A stretch of 64,000 nucleotides of DNA from Diadema setosum (taxonomy: Eukaryota > Echinodermata > Echinoidea > Diadematoida > Diadematidae), in NCBI RefSeq assembly GCF_964275005.1, contig NC_092690.1:8646336-8710335 (forward strand). Reading direction: 5' to 3'. Shown piece after piece: positions 1 to 11,050 of the stretch. How positions within the stretch are numbered: position 1 is the first letter of the stretch; every line of letters starts with the position of its first letter. The notes below the pieces were generated by a model that was not told the DNA's origin, ran no database searches, and was given only the letters and a program-made list of their open reading frames with translations. Made by a program: the position numbers and the translations under genes.

Positions 1-2760
1 TCGTAGTGCGAGAGAAACGGGAATGAGCCAGTTCTGAAATTGTACTGTTCCGCCTTTACAAAAGGGAGTTAGAATACCTGTGTTGCATTATGTCTGTCCG
101 TTGATGTATTCCACAGTTACAACGAGTTCACATAGTTGGTTATATGAAAACGATCGAATCAAAAAGTGTAAAGATGATTTCACTGCACTGTGGTGTGTTT
201 TTTTTTTTCACAGAGTTTACATAGTAACGTTCTTTTTCACACTGTAAATGGATGATTCACAATGTATTCATAATGTTATAACGCTCGAATTTAACAGTAT
301 GAAAATATTTCACACTGTATTTACAATATGCTCACACTGTGTTTCACATTGTGTTTCACACTTTGGGATACTATGTTCTTTCCAGGAGGGATATGGCAAA
401 GGGAGGGGGGTGGGGATTATAAAATACTAGTATTCACAGCTCTCCAATACCCGCGTTTGTCTTTGAGCACATAGATTATTGAAGGAGGTTTTGTAAACTT
501 GGTGTAAACATTTACACAAAGCAAAAATTACAGTTTGTGATCAATACTTAAATATTAAAGGAAAAAAAGTTATGTATATAATGTGTTAAATCGGACTTTA
601 TGCCTGCCATTGCGTGTAGCGAGCGGGGTTCATTTTTGCAAGGATCAAACTGGCTTTTCAGTCCCTCATTCTCTCCTGCATGACGTGTAAAAAAGTTGGT
701 CTGGCTATGCTGGAGTGTTAATTGTTTCTAAATTTCTCTCATTTTTCGTGTGTATATTCAGTATTGGTTTACTTTGCATCGCTGTATAGCTGTTCATCGT
801 ATTGTATAACGCATTTGAAGTGTATTGCTGGATTGTTCGCATACGGAGAATCATGTTTTACATTTTAGCTCAGTATATACCTTTTACAAGGTAGCTATAT
901 AATGTCTCATTGCAGTGATGCTGCATTGCAGCTACAAGACAATATTATCACGCGTATGTCATTTTTTTTTTTTTTTTTGCGGAGCAAGTGTTGTATTATA
1001 ATAATGAACACAATTAACATTTTGTTAAGCGTTGTATAAACCTTGACAAAGTGCTCAAAGCGCAGTGTCAATTAAGAGTGTAAAAAAACCCCCCCCTAAT
1101 ATAAAAAAAGTGTACAACGTTATATAAAACTAAGCGAAGACAAAAAGGTAGAACAGAGATAGTCTGCTTGATTGAAAGATAATTCTAACAATGTCCACGT
1201 GATGTCAAACTTCATTTGAATGCTCCAAATAATTACGTACTTTTACCTGTGAAGGCAGGTAGTCAATTCCAAAGATGTTTCAACATGTCCGTCCCCCAGA
1301 GTTGCAATTACTCTGTTATATGGATACACTATATTAGCGGCCCAGTATTATATTAGTGGTGATCGAAGGCTTTTATAGGATAATCACACTCTTTTAAGTG
1401 TTATTTTATTCCGAGGCAGAATCATGACACAATGAACGACCTACAACAATGATTTAAATGAATAATTTATGATAGGTAGGCAATGGGGAGAGTGAAAAAC
1501 TGCATGGAATGACCTGATCTGCACGTCTACTGAGTGTTATCAAACGAGTGACGGTATCTTTGTTTATTCTATTTTATTTTTTTTTAAGTCCTCGACTGTA
1601 TCGTTGCGATTACAACTGACATGAAGTCCTAGTCATCGAAGTGTTGACTTTTTTTTTTTGGGGGGGGGGATGTAAACTAAAGCATATTATATATACACAC
1701 AGTATGCCACTTTTTGACGTCTGTTTCACAGCTGGTATGTATGACTATATAGTAAGTTACATGAAAAATTTATTGTGCATTATATTCAATAAAGTTTTTA
1801 CTATTTCTGATTTGTCACTTGTTTTTCAATATACATAACGTCTATTTCAAAGTAATGATGTTGTGATGAAAAAACAAAACAAAACAAAACAACCCCACAC
1901 CAGTCCTTATAGTCTAGCCTCACCGACGCCAAGGAACATGTCGGACAAACGACATAAATGTCATGCGTGTGTTTCCCAGTTACCCTTGCACTAAAACGTT
2001 GACTGAACTCTACTTATATTGTAGTTATCTTTGGCTATTACGAATGGGTCTGCTGTAAAACCGCCCGTTGAGACTACTACCAACTACTTGTCTATAAAAT
2101 GTAGATCCATAGTAGAGCACAGCTTCCTATCAATACAGCATAATAGTAATGACTATCATTTTACATCTGCATGTACAACACTAAATTTTCATGTCGTCAA
2201 AAAACTTGTGATAATAATTATTTCTATTTGTATCCTTTCGCATACAGTATTTTGCATGAATAACAATTTAATCTGTTCAAAACTTAATGTTCAAAAATCA
2301 ATAAAGGATTCCGTTGCAGAGAAGGAACTTTTGTGTCAGTAACCGTCTTTCCTTATTATTGATTATTTGTAACCTTCATCAGCAATATTGTATCACGAAA
2401 GATCATAGTCGGGTTTGAAACAGTGTGTACAAAGGCTCTAATCTATACATAGTCTCCGAACTTACATGACTAATTTAATGTTCCCTGAAGATGAATGAAA
2501 ACATGAACCCCCAAATAAACAGATCAGTGAAAAGATAAATGAATTGTAGTAGATACGTACTTAATTCGTTAGTAGTAAATCATTATGCAGTACACCATAT
2601 GCTACATGTGTGCGTTTGTTTTGTTTTTTTTTTTTTTTTTTTTGGGGGGGGGGGGGGGGGCACGTGCCCAGCTATATTCCTTTCGGATTATGCTTAAAAA
2701 GATACATATAAAGGAATATATTGCAGAATTGGCGGGAAAAGATGTCCTGAATATGAAGAC
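1..2760. repeat. Segmental duplication, copy 1 (cut by window start)
   Basis: This stretch is repeated, with scattered substitutions, at 13225-19010. Shared landmarks in the same order include the 'gggaatgagccagttctg' start, a cluster of TTCACACTGTG-like words (about 190-370), 'gcctgccattgcgtgtag' style text near 600, 'ccttgacaaagtgctcaaag' near 1040, and a block near 2000-2460. No open frame is conserved between the copies, so it looks noncoding. This copy lacks the two insertions found in copy 2 and so serves as their empty site (near 1098 and 1980). Its true left end lies outside the window. Confidence 0.85.
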
Positions 2761-2814
2761 GTAACGAGCATTTTACAAAGGAATTTGCCATTTTGATGCT
2801 TGATGAGGTCTAAC

Positions 2815-3640
2815 TCATTGCTTTTAAACCATAACGGCAAGCGTGAATTTATTCTCTTTGGTTCTAGAAATCTTACTTCTACAAGTTGGATATCAATTCC
2901 ATTCCCATTGTAGGTAACGATATCCCTCTGTCAAGTCGCAATCTGGGTGTTATGTTGGACTTTCACATGGTTATGTCTGATTAAATCACCAACATTTCTA
3001 AATTAGTCCGTTATCAAATTGCGCAAGACTGGTTTTATTCGAAATTTTTTGACTCGCTCCGCAACAGAAAAAGTTATTCATTCACTTATTTCTTCACTCC
3101 TTGATTTCGGTAATGGTCTGCTTTTCAATAATTGAAAATTAAACTAACAAGTTGCCCATTCCAAAAACTACAAAACGCCGCTGCACGCATCGTTGCTTTG
3201 TCAAGCAAATGCTGTCATAATCACTCCTATCCTAAAAGAGTCTTCATTGGTTGGCTGCTGTTTTACGTTTAAGGTACCGGTACTTCTGGTTTATCATGTC
3301 ATTGAGGTAACAGCTCCTGATTACATTGTACGTTTGTTCCGTCGATACCAACCTACACGAACTCTTCGTCCTCAACTTCTGGTCTCTTTTATACATGTAT
3401 TCTGCTTTCTACGAAATCGTGGGGGGGGGGGGGGCGAGCTTTCGCCTACGCTGGATATTTTTTCGCCTTGGAAATTAATAAGGGGGGGGGGGAGGGGCGA
3501 ATACCTTATAACAATACCCTCTAAAGTCATATCCAGAATCAACATTTACTTCACTTATTTGTGTGTACGAGCGAGCGAAAGCGAGCCAGCGCCTGAAGAA
3601 ACATGCTCTTTTCATGCGTCTTGAATACAAATCATTTTTA
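2815..3640 (+). mobile_element. Decayed CR1-like LINE fragment (RT C-terminal part)
   Basis: Broken translations on the + strand read like the end of a CR1/jockey-group reverse transcriptase ORF: KREFILFGSRNLTSTSW, then an 'NLGV' thumb-like stretch, LTRSATEKVIHSLISSLLDF, then DYIVRLFRRYQPTRTLR near 3320-3365. This is the usual order in such LINEs. The frame is interrupted several times by stops and shifts, and poly-G runs interrupt it near 3421 and 3482. It is a dead 5'-truncated copy with no intact ORF. Confidence 0.7.
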
Positions 3641-4041
3641 CCCAATGAACATCTTCGCGAAAGAAATTAAGTTCCAGGTGCAAAAAATCCTATCTTTCTT
3701 GTCGGCGCAATTTTGTTTACATGTTAACAGATTTTCTCACATTGATTATGGAATGACGGTGTGAAACGACAAATTACTGGTAACAACATCAGGAGAAATG
3801 CATAACAATTAAATGCGAGCGAGCGAAGAGAGCGACCTTGAAAATTTTGACATTTTACATAAAAAAACTGCCGTTTGTAGCTATATTCTTTTGCTTTGGA
3901 AATTAGGGGGGGGGGTCCAAAAATATATTAATTAAGGAAATGCATTAGCATCATTGTTCCTATTCAAAAGACGGAGGTTACAAAGGAAAAAAGTTACGTA
4001 GTGAATAGCAAATCTGTATGGTATGATACTGTATATGTATG

Positions 4042-4042
<1 letters not shown>

Positions 4043-4095
<53 letters not shown>

Positions 4096-4310
4096 TTATA
4101 TCCCTCATGTAAAGCTTCTTGCCCTAGGATTGTACAGAGCACGAACATGGTGTAGTTTTACTAGCCATGGTAAAACTATTGGACCTCGGTGATTTCTCAA
4201 CAGTGCCATGTCCCTCGACTTCGTCTCGGGACATAGCACTGTTGAGAAATCACCTCGGTGCAAATAGTTTTACCATCTCCCTCTGCAGCAGTCGATATTT
4301 GTATAATATA

Positions 4311-4376
<66 letters not shown>
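4043..4376. repeat. Two (TA)n tracts flanking a hairpin element
   Basis: (TA)n runs occupy about 4043-4095 and 4313-4375. The segment between them contains a compact foldback element at 4169-4274. The open frames read through here are only Tyr-Ile dipeptide translations of the microsatellite. Confidence 0.9.
4169..4274. repeat. Foldback hairpin element
   Basis: Two arms of about 50 bases (4169-4217 and 4225-4274) are near-perfect reverse complements around a loop of about 7 bases. They begin and end with GGTAAAACTATT/AATAGTTTTACC. It looks like a small palindromic MITE that landed in a TA-rich site. No coding capacity. Confidence 0.8.
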
Positions 4377-4377
<1 letters not shown>

Positions 4378-4748
4378 CCCCTCAAAAAACAGTTTGGAAA
4401 TCTGACTTCAGTTGTAAATTTCTCCAGTTTGTTAGCTCTATTCAATATACATGCGTGATATCAATGAAAAGATTATTAAATTCTCTTTGAAATGATATCC
4501 TACTCATTATGATTATGCTGTCAAGTAGAGGGCTGTACTCAAAAGTGTCTGATAAGGTGTGCATTGAAAAGCTGCAAAATGAACAATTAAGAACGGTCCT
4601 TATGAATGACAATGGTCGTGACGAGTAAATAGAGAACATGCTCTTTTGTGTTATGTCTTTTGTTCTCAACTGGTCAGCCATGAAGGCAAATTTCAATAGA
4701 CATCTTAACCTTACATTCAAGGTTGCAGTGGTGCCATGCTAGGCAATT

Positions 4749-5155
4749 TTGATAGTTCAACAAGTTTTATCGTTGTACATCATGCCACGTGTAAGCAATG
4801 TTCAAAAAAGCCCGCGCCATATAGGGCAAATTGAAGCTGAGATGCTTCAAAAAGATGACAACACAAGACCACATAGAGCGAGACTTGTGCGCAGCTTTCT
4901 CGAGAAAGAGGGCATCACTAGAATGGACTGGCCTGCATGCAGCCCCGTCCTCAACCCCATAGAACATCTTTGGGATCAACTTGGCCGAGCTGTGGGGAAG
5001 AGGGTCATAAATCCAACGACATTGGCAGGACTCCGTCAGATACTTGTTGACGAGTGGAACGCCATTCCTCAGCAGCGAATCACGAAGCTAGTCAACAGCA
5101 TGAGGACACGGTGTCAGGCGGTGGTGCAAGCACTTGGATAGTCCACCAGATACTG
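4749..5155 (+). mobile_element. Tc1-like transposase C-terminal relic
   Basis: The 130-residue frame 4749-5141 contains the hallmark second half of a Tc1/mariner-superfamily DDE transposase: a DNTRPHRARLV motif (usual QDNARPH, carrying the second Asp), then WPACSPVLNPIEHLWD, where the family places its third acidic residue, then a helix ending in MRTRCQAVVQALG. A TAG stop interrupts the last residues; after it the same frame reads STRY and a stop, matching the usual ...TRY end of Tc1 proteins. The N-terminal DNA-binding half and first Asp are missing, and I found no terminal repeats. It is a dead 5'-truncated copy. Confidence 0.85.
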
Positions 5156-5349
5156 ACCCCCGATTATGTTCATTGACAATTATAAAGACAAAGAAAACAT
5201 AAAGTAAAGACAAAATATATCTCAAAATCAATACAAAATAAAGATGAAACTCCAATAAAACCAAGTCCATGCCATTTCACTTCTTTATGTCTTTTTTGTG
5301 ATTAATGTGGCGAGGTTCCTGAGATAAAATGGTTTGAGTCATGATCGTT

Positions 5350-5401
<52 letters not shown>

Positions 5402-6118
5402 TTTATCTATCTGGTTGAACACATTCATGTTTCACTCCATAAGAATGCTGATGTTACAGTAAATGAATACCAAAGAAACAGTGGGAAACTCACTCATAAC
5501 GCAGCTTTTAAATTCTGACTTGTAAGCACTGCACCTAATGAAAATGGTAATCATAACAAATATGGTATCATTAAATTTAAAGAAAATTAAACCATCTCTG
5601 TGTGATACTAGTATACTGTACTATGTCGGCTAGTGGGAAGTCCTTCTCACAGCGCCCCATCTGAGGAAGCATGCAGATCCAGCTGGCGAAAGTCTTACAA
5701 AGCAAAGTTAATACAGCTGTATCTACTTATTGTGATAAATCGAACGTTCATCCAGTTATGCTTTCATATTTAAACCACCTCCAACAAAATTGTACACTAT
5801 TCAGCTATCACTTGTATCAATGACAGCGTTATCTGATATATAGTTTTTGAATGATTAAGAATCAAAAGTGGGATTTTTTTTGAAACACCTAGATAGTACA
5901 TAGAATCATGTAATGACCTTTCTTTCCGTTCGAGAATAGTTCGTTTGCCACTTTACTCGTTTTTCAGAGCAGCGTGATACATAAGCTTGCCCGACGTACC
6001 AATATTTTTGGAATTGGTGTTCAAAATAAAATACTGTTGTAAAGATGTGATAATCACGAATGCATTTCTACCGATCTGTTATAAAGTATGCATATTTACA
6101 GGGCTAGACAAGTTTTTT
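5156..6118. other. Noncoding, one GT microsatellite
   Basis: Contains a (GT)n tract at about 5350-5400. I see no coding exon, RNA gene or clear element in the rest. Confidence 0.6.
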
Positions 6119-6302
6119 TTGTGTGTGTGTAATGGGTGCCAATATTAGTGTTCGTGTGCCTGTATGTCTCCGTACGTGTGTATGTGTGTGTATCCGTATG
6201 TGTTTGTGCGTGTGTGCGTGTGTGTGTGTGTGTGTGTGCGTGCGCGCGCGTGTGTGTGTGCGTGCGCGCGTGTACGTGTGTAGGGGGTGGGGGGGGGGGG
6301 GT
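6119..6302. repeat. Imperfect (GT)n/(GC)n tract ending in poly-G
   Basis: Long GTGTGCGTGC-type simple sequence followed by a G-run at about 6284-6303. Open frames on both strands here are low-complexity translations of this tract. Confidence 0.9.
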
Positions 6303-6429
6303 GGTCGGGCCAAGGGTCAATACTCCCGTCCTCCGTTTTGTATAGCTGCAACCCCGGTTCTGCGTCCCCTGTAGGCACCATATCTTTTGATCATTAATTT
6401 TGTCAATAATGATTTCCTTTCTCCCTTTG

Positions 6430-6940
6430 TCACCAAATGTTGAGGCTTTCCACCATTAGGGAGCTTCAGATTAGCGACGGGGACGATTTCGTTGGCCTTT
6501 CTGCTCTCTCTCTCCCTGTGTCGTTTAAATTTCGAAGTAGCTTTAGATTTCGCGGAGACACAGCATATAAAAAGGAAAATGGCGCCCTAATTTTCATGAT
6601 CTTCGTTGTGAATTTGAGTGGCTGCAAAAAATGGTCCAGAACTGACGTTATTAAGGACTCAAACCACACGACATCGATTTTGATAAGTTATTTCGGGCGT
6701 GCGCAGAACAGGCTTTTCCCTCTAAACGTCCGCTTGTCGTGCGCGCGCACTAAGGGGATTTCCCCGCGGAGCTTAGCCTATGTTTGGTTGAAGACAATGA
6801 GATTGCTAAGTTTGAGTTATCGCCATTGACTTATGTCCAATGGAAGTGACACAAGCATTTTCTTCGAATCAAGAATTTTAGTCAGTGATCAACACATGAG
6901 CTGAGGTTTGAAGAGAAGAGCTACGGGAAAAAATTGATTT
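6430..6940 (+). promoter_or_regulatory. Putative promoter region of gene A
   Basis: This patch is richer in G+C and CpG than its surroundings (for example GTGCGCGCGCAC near 6740 and CCCGCGGAG near 6764). It contains a perfect kappaB decamer and sits just before a possible leader exon at 6950. The promoter call is inference from composition and position; no TATA box is obvious. Confidence 0.4.
6754..6765. promoter_or_regulatory. kappaB-type site ahead of gene A
   Basis: The sequence GGGGATTTCCCC contains GGGATTTCCC (6755-6764), a perfect match to the NF-kappaB/Rel consensus GGGRNWYYCC. It lies 185 bases before the candidate leader ATG of gene A. Binding is inferred from consensus and from similar sites ahead of genes B, C and D. 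Confidence 0.5.
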
Positions 6941-6949
6941 GTAGAAATC

Positions 6950-6985
6950 ATGACTAGCTTCTACCAGCGATTTCAAGGTAGTGAG
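6950..6985 (+). CDS. Candidate leader exon of gene A
   Basis: A possible first coding exon: ATG with A at -3 opens MTSFYQRFQGSE, followed by a good splice donor GAG|gtatgt. The exon ends in phase 0, as required by the next exon (acceptor at 9657-9658) and as in the leader exons of genes B, D and E. It lies 185 bases after a perfect kappaB site. The peptide itself is not conserved with the other leaders, so the call rests on position, phase and splice signal. The alternative is a noncoding first exon, with translation starting at ATG 9659. The intervening intron would be about 2.7 kb. Confidence 0.35.
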
Positions 6986-7379
6986 GTATGTACACGACAA
7001 TGTTGACGATTGCGCACGGCGCAAGAGTATATTAGAACTTTGACAGCTGCAACCATTTTGCATGAAGCTTTGTACCACGTAGGCCTACAAAATAGATGAG
7101 AGGGCACAAGGGCTGTTGTTGGTTTTTTTTTTTCTGACTGCTACCATGTCGGTATAATGGATGTTTCGTGTTCTCAGACAAGCACATGACAACCGTACGT
7201 GGTCAGGGCCTGACTATAAATTATTTGTGTGCAGGAAATATTCCAAGTCATACATTCATGGTGTTGTACATTACACAATGCACTGACATCCGCAAGCATT
7301 GTTCTGCGCATTCTGCCATGCATTTGACATAGCGTCTAATTTGTTGCGCTAGCAACGGAAGCAATCTTTGTTTTGATGG

Positions 7380-7539
7380 CAGTGGCGGATCCAGAGGGGG
7401 CGCACCGGGCGCGCGTCCCCCTCTTTATCTTTATTTGAAACAAAAGAAATAAAAAGGAAAAAAATGGGGGAGGGGTGCGTGCTCCCCCTTTGAATTTGTT
7501 AAGGTGCTCCCCTTTACTGAATTCCTGGATTCGCCCCTG
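7380..7539 (+). mobile_element. MITE, CAGTGGCGGATCC family
   Basis: Starts CAGTGGCGGATCCAG and ends CTGGATTCGCCCCTG, forming terminal inverted repeats of about 15 bases around a G/C-run-rich core. Relatives lie at 48119-48289 (same orientation), 48906-49069 (opposite) and a partial copy near 18400-18487. The termini resemble hAT-type nonautonomous elements; family assignment is tentative. It lies in the presumed first intron of gene A. Confidence 0.7.
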
Positions 7540-7596
7540 GATGGTATATGGTTTTCAAAACGTTCGGGCAACACTATTATGCGCACGTCTTGTAGC

Positions 7597-7917
7597 GTTT
7601 AGTTACCATTTGCAGATTAAAAAAAAAAACAGCTTTAGTGCTTCAAAATAGTTCTAAAATGTGAGTTAGGGATAGATACAGCCAGTGTAAAAATGTTAAT
7701 CAATATAATCAATGTTAAGTATTGTTTAGTATACAAAAATGTGAACAACAGTTATGATAAGATTTACTTAGGCTTTACTCCCCTTTATTGCGATTTTTTT
7801 ATGTTGATGTTTTGTAGGCCTACATACAACTGACCTATACATACCTATGCGTCAAAATGTGATAACTGGAACATTTTTTAAATCACGGCTCCCAGTGGTA
7901 AACGGTACCTTTAATTC
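7597..7917 (-). repeat. Dispersed repeat (relative of 40205 and 49737 copies)
   Basis: The reverse complement matches the repeats at 40205-40575 and 49737-50370 along its length: an AAAGGTA..GTTTACC start, ACAAAACATC middle, CTATCCCTAACTC, then ATCTGCAAATGGTA near the end. Probably a nonautonomous transposon relic. Confidence 0.65.
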
Positions 7918-9658
7918 CTTGTGTCCGCATGTTCCTGCGCACTTACTGTGTGTCTGCGTGCTATATGCAACACAATATTGCACAGCCACAGCAACAGCAG
8001 CAATGTTAATTATAGGAACGACAACAACAACACCGATCCAATGATTATTTTTCTGTTTTATACCGAATGCAGTTGCACACAAGAGAGAAAGCGAGAGAGA
8101 GAGAGAGAGAGAGAGAGGTTCTTATGAGCATTAATAGGCATACATCCTCACCTTATCTGCTCCATTTGAAAATCTTTCTTGGAATTTTCACATCTGACAA
8201 TATTAGAAACTAACAGTCATGTAAAAGACCTTCATCAAGGTAATTACTAGAGTTTATTAGAAGTTAGGTGCAATTTGATTTGTTTTTTCTCTGCAAATAA
8301 AAAACAAACAAGCAAACAAACAGCCCATATTAATAGCTCCATCGTAGACCCGACGTATTAATTATTGAAAGGGCGTGGAGCATCTTGAAAATTATTCTAA
8401 ATGATTCAGTGAATTCAGAAATTTGATATACAGTTACATTAGCAAAAGTTTGAGGAAAATAGAAAAATTCGTTTACAGGTTATAAATTATTTGTTAAGTG
8501 TTTGTCACACTCATGTACTGTCAAGCATGGACAACGATAAGAAAAATGTAAATAGTGATATCATAGATATAAGAGAATTCAACTAAAAAAGTTAACATTC
8601 CAATAACTATTACTGAAAGAGCACATAACTTACCTCTTTCAGAAAGCAGGGGAATAAAACATTATTCTTGACACAGCATGCAGGGCCTCTCTGGTTGTAC
8701 GTATTCCCAAAAAGTTCCGGAGTATGCCAAAGAAGCCGTGTCGGACCACGCAAACAAACAAACAAACAAAACAAAACACAACTCTATTCTTGACTTTGCA
8801 GTTCCTTCTAGATATCCACGTCAGTTTTTAGCAAGAATTAAGGGAATGTGAATGTGTAACAAACCGTATCAGAAACAATGAATTAGGAAGCTTTCTTTTT
8901 GACGATTTTTTTTTTGCAATTTTGACGCATTTTTACACTATTTGGTTGATTTTGTTTTATTCCTTTAAAGTCAATTCAAGCATATTGAGAAATGTGTTGC
9001 ACCTTGAAATGTATGTTTGTGCATGTGTGTATGTGTGTTTAGAATTTGCAATTCAAAGTTTATTTTGTTGAATTAAGAAGATATTTGGTTCACGAGGTTC
9101 ATAGACTCCTTAAGTTTACCGATTAAATCCAAAATTTCTGCCAGTAAATGTTCATAATCATATACGATGTACGTGTTTTATTTGCCTAACCTTAATATTC
9201 ATACTTCTGTGGGCAGTGTGTTCTGAATCTTACGTGTGGCTGTTCTATTATTTAGCATATTGTGTTGTATCTGCAAATATATTTTTTTTTGTTCCTCTTA
9301 TTCATACTGACATTTTGACGTGATTTTAGTTTATGTCACAATAACCGTGGTCAAAGTGGCAAAATATACTATCTTTAACTTTGCGATTTTTTGCCAGTGT
9401 GACCGCGGCCTATGACTGTTTGTTTTTGCTATTTATTATTCTTTTTTTTTAACTCTGTCCATTCGTATCCGATTCTTCCGTGATATCCTACACTTAATGG
9501 GATCAACCTACAAGACATAAACACTTTGCAGTTAATAAAAAAAAAGGGGGGGGGTGGGGATGGTTACGCAAGAGAGCTTCACTTCTAAGGTATTTGCGTC
9601 CACCTGAGTGTACTTTCACAAATCCTTCAACTTTAGACGTGTCAATGTCACTTTGTAG
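7918..9658. other. Presumed intron 1 of gene A; small repeats only
   Basis: Holds a (GA)n tract at 8088-8116 and, near 8610-8660, a short relative of the interior of the 41731-42284 MITE. Short AC/AAAC repeats lie near 8752-8778. No exon seen. It ends with a pyrimidine-containing acceptor 'cactttgtag' at 9649-9658. Confidence 0.5.
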
Positions 9659-11050
9659 ATGGACCGGAAGCCCAGGGTCTTAGTCTGCACATCCAGCCTG
9701 CAGAGCAGTGTCCAAGGATTCATTGACTATATCACTCGAGAGTTCGGCCACCTCAGCAGAGACATTCAGTTCTGCCAACTGCCTTATAACGATGTGAGCG
9801 AGTTTTCGTTCCGAGATCGCCCAGTGGATGCCGTGATCCTGTGTCACTCCATTCACAACAGGAGAATGGCCATCACCAATGTCACAGACGCCCTCTACGA
9901 CAAATTTCTGCCAAGGGTTGCGCATCTTCTTGGTGAGGGATAAAACGGTCCGCCGTTAAAAAAGCAGAAGCAAAATGGCATGGCTTTCTTTTGAAGTCAA
10001 CTTTCATGCTTCGATTCTTGTTATCCGACGTCGGAAATTGCTTTTTCTATCAAATGTGAAAAAAATTCAGAAACAGTAGATGGATATGTGTAGGAAACAC
10101 GGACTGAACATTTTATGTTCGTATCGTTCCATTAAATGTAACGTTAGTCGCAACACTTGCAATAAATAGATAAAAAAATAATTGTGTACATGATTATGAA
10201 TATTGGAGAATAGTTAAATACTCTTGTTAGATACGCCCCTTCCCGTTATCAGCCATAATGTTGCATTCATATCAACGAGTCGAAACCGTAATATCTCCTG
10301 ATTTTAATACATATTTTGTTTACTTGGAATTAACTGTTTTCATTTCTTAAAGGCAAGAACAACATTGGTGTGATTGTGCACGATATGCCATCAGAGAAGA
10401 TGGACACGAGCGACAAATACGAACAACAAATCGGGTTTTTGAAGACCACTCAACCGACAACTTTCGCCTGCGCCTCTCTGGTGGCGATGGCAGGGAAACT
10501 GGGGCCCAACTCTCCCGAGCTCTTCGGCGACAGTCTCGTCCAGATAGAGCAATTTCTTAGAGGAACTTCTCCAAGAAGAGTGGCTGCAAGAGACTCTGGT
10601 GTTGCCACGCCAACTTGGACGGTGAATAACAAGACGGTCATCCTTGGTATTGTGGGCGCCGTTTGCCTGATGTTAATCATTGCTGCAATAGTGGCTGTGA
10701 TTGTAGAAGAAACAAATCCCAACTCCAACTCGACGGCAGTTGAAGTCGGGTCTCATGTTCCTCAGAGCAGGTCAGACAGAGCTGCTAATATGGAAGGTAT
10801 GATTATGAAATTGACCATACCACCTGATTCCAGCGTAGAGAGAGGGGCAGAGGAGAGAGAGGAGATAGAAGAAAAGAGAAATGAAAAGGTGGAGTGGGAA
10901 GGGGAGAAGGAGAAACAGGAGGGAGAGAGGGAGGGAGAAGAAAAGAGAATTGAAAATGAAAAGTGGGAAGGGGAGGAAGAGGGGGAGGGGGATAAGAGAA
11001 GAGAAGAGAAAAGAGGAGAGAGGAGGAGAGGCCCTGCGCATGCTGGGTAA
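9659..11050 (+). CDS. Gene A: LCHS-family protein with C-terminal membrane segment
   Basis: Two exons, 9659-9932 and 10353-11050, joined by a phase-1 intron (G|gtgagg ... aaag|GC) inside a glycine codon. From ATG 9659 the product is 323 residues; a leader exon at 6950 may add 12. Residues 5-92 show a strand (RVLVC), a helix, LPYNDVSEFSFRD (41-53), VDAVILCHSIHNRR (56-69) and a helix TDALYDKFL. The second exon gives IGVIVHDMP, then QPTTFACASLVAMAG and an amphipathic end. One hydrophobic segment spans about residues 186-209. The last 80 or so residues are almost only Glu, Lys, Arg and Gly, encoded by a purine simple repeat. I do not recognise the family. A Rossmann-like cytosolic domain anchored to a membrane is the inferred architecture. 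About 75 of 91 first-exon residues match gene B module 1. Confidence 0.8.

Noticed and set aside
6096-6381. Several overlapping frames on both strands
   Set aside because: All are His-Thr or Val-Cys translations of the GT microsatellite.
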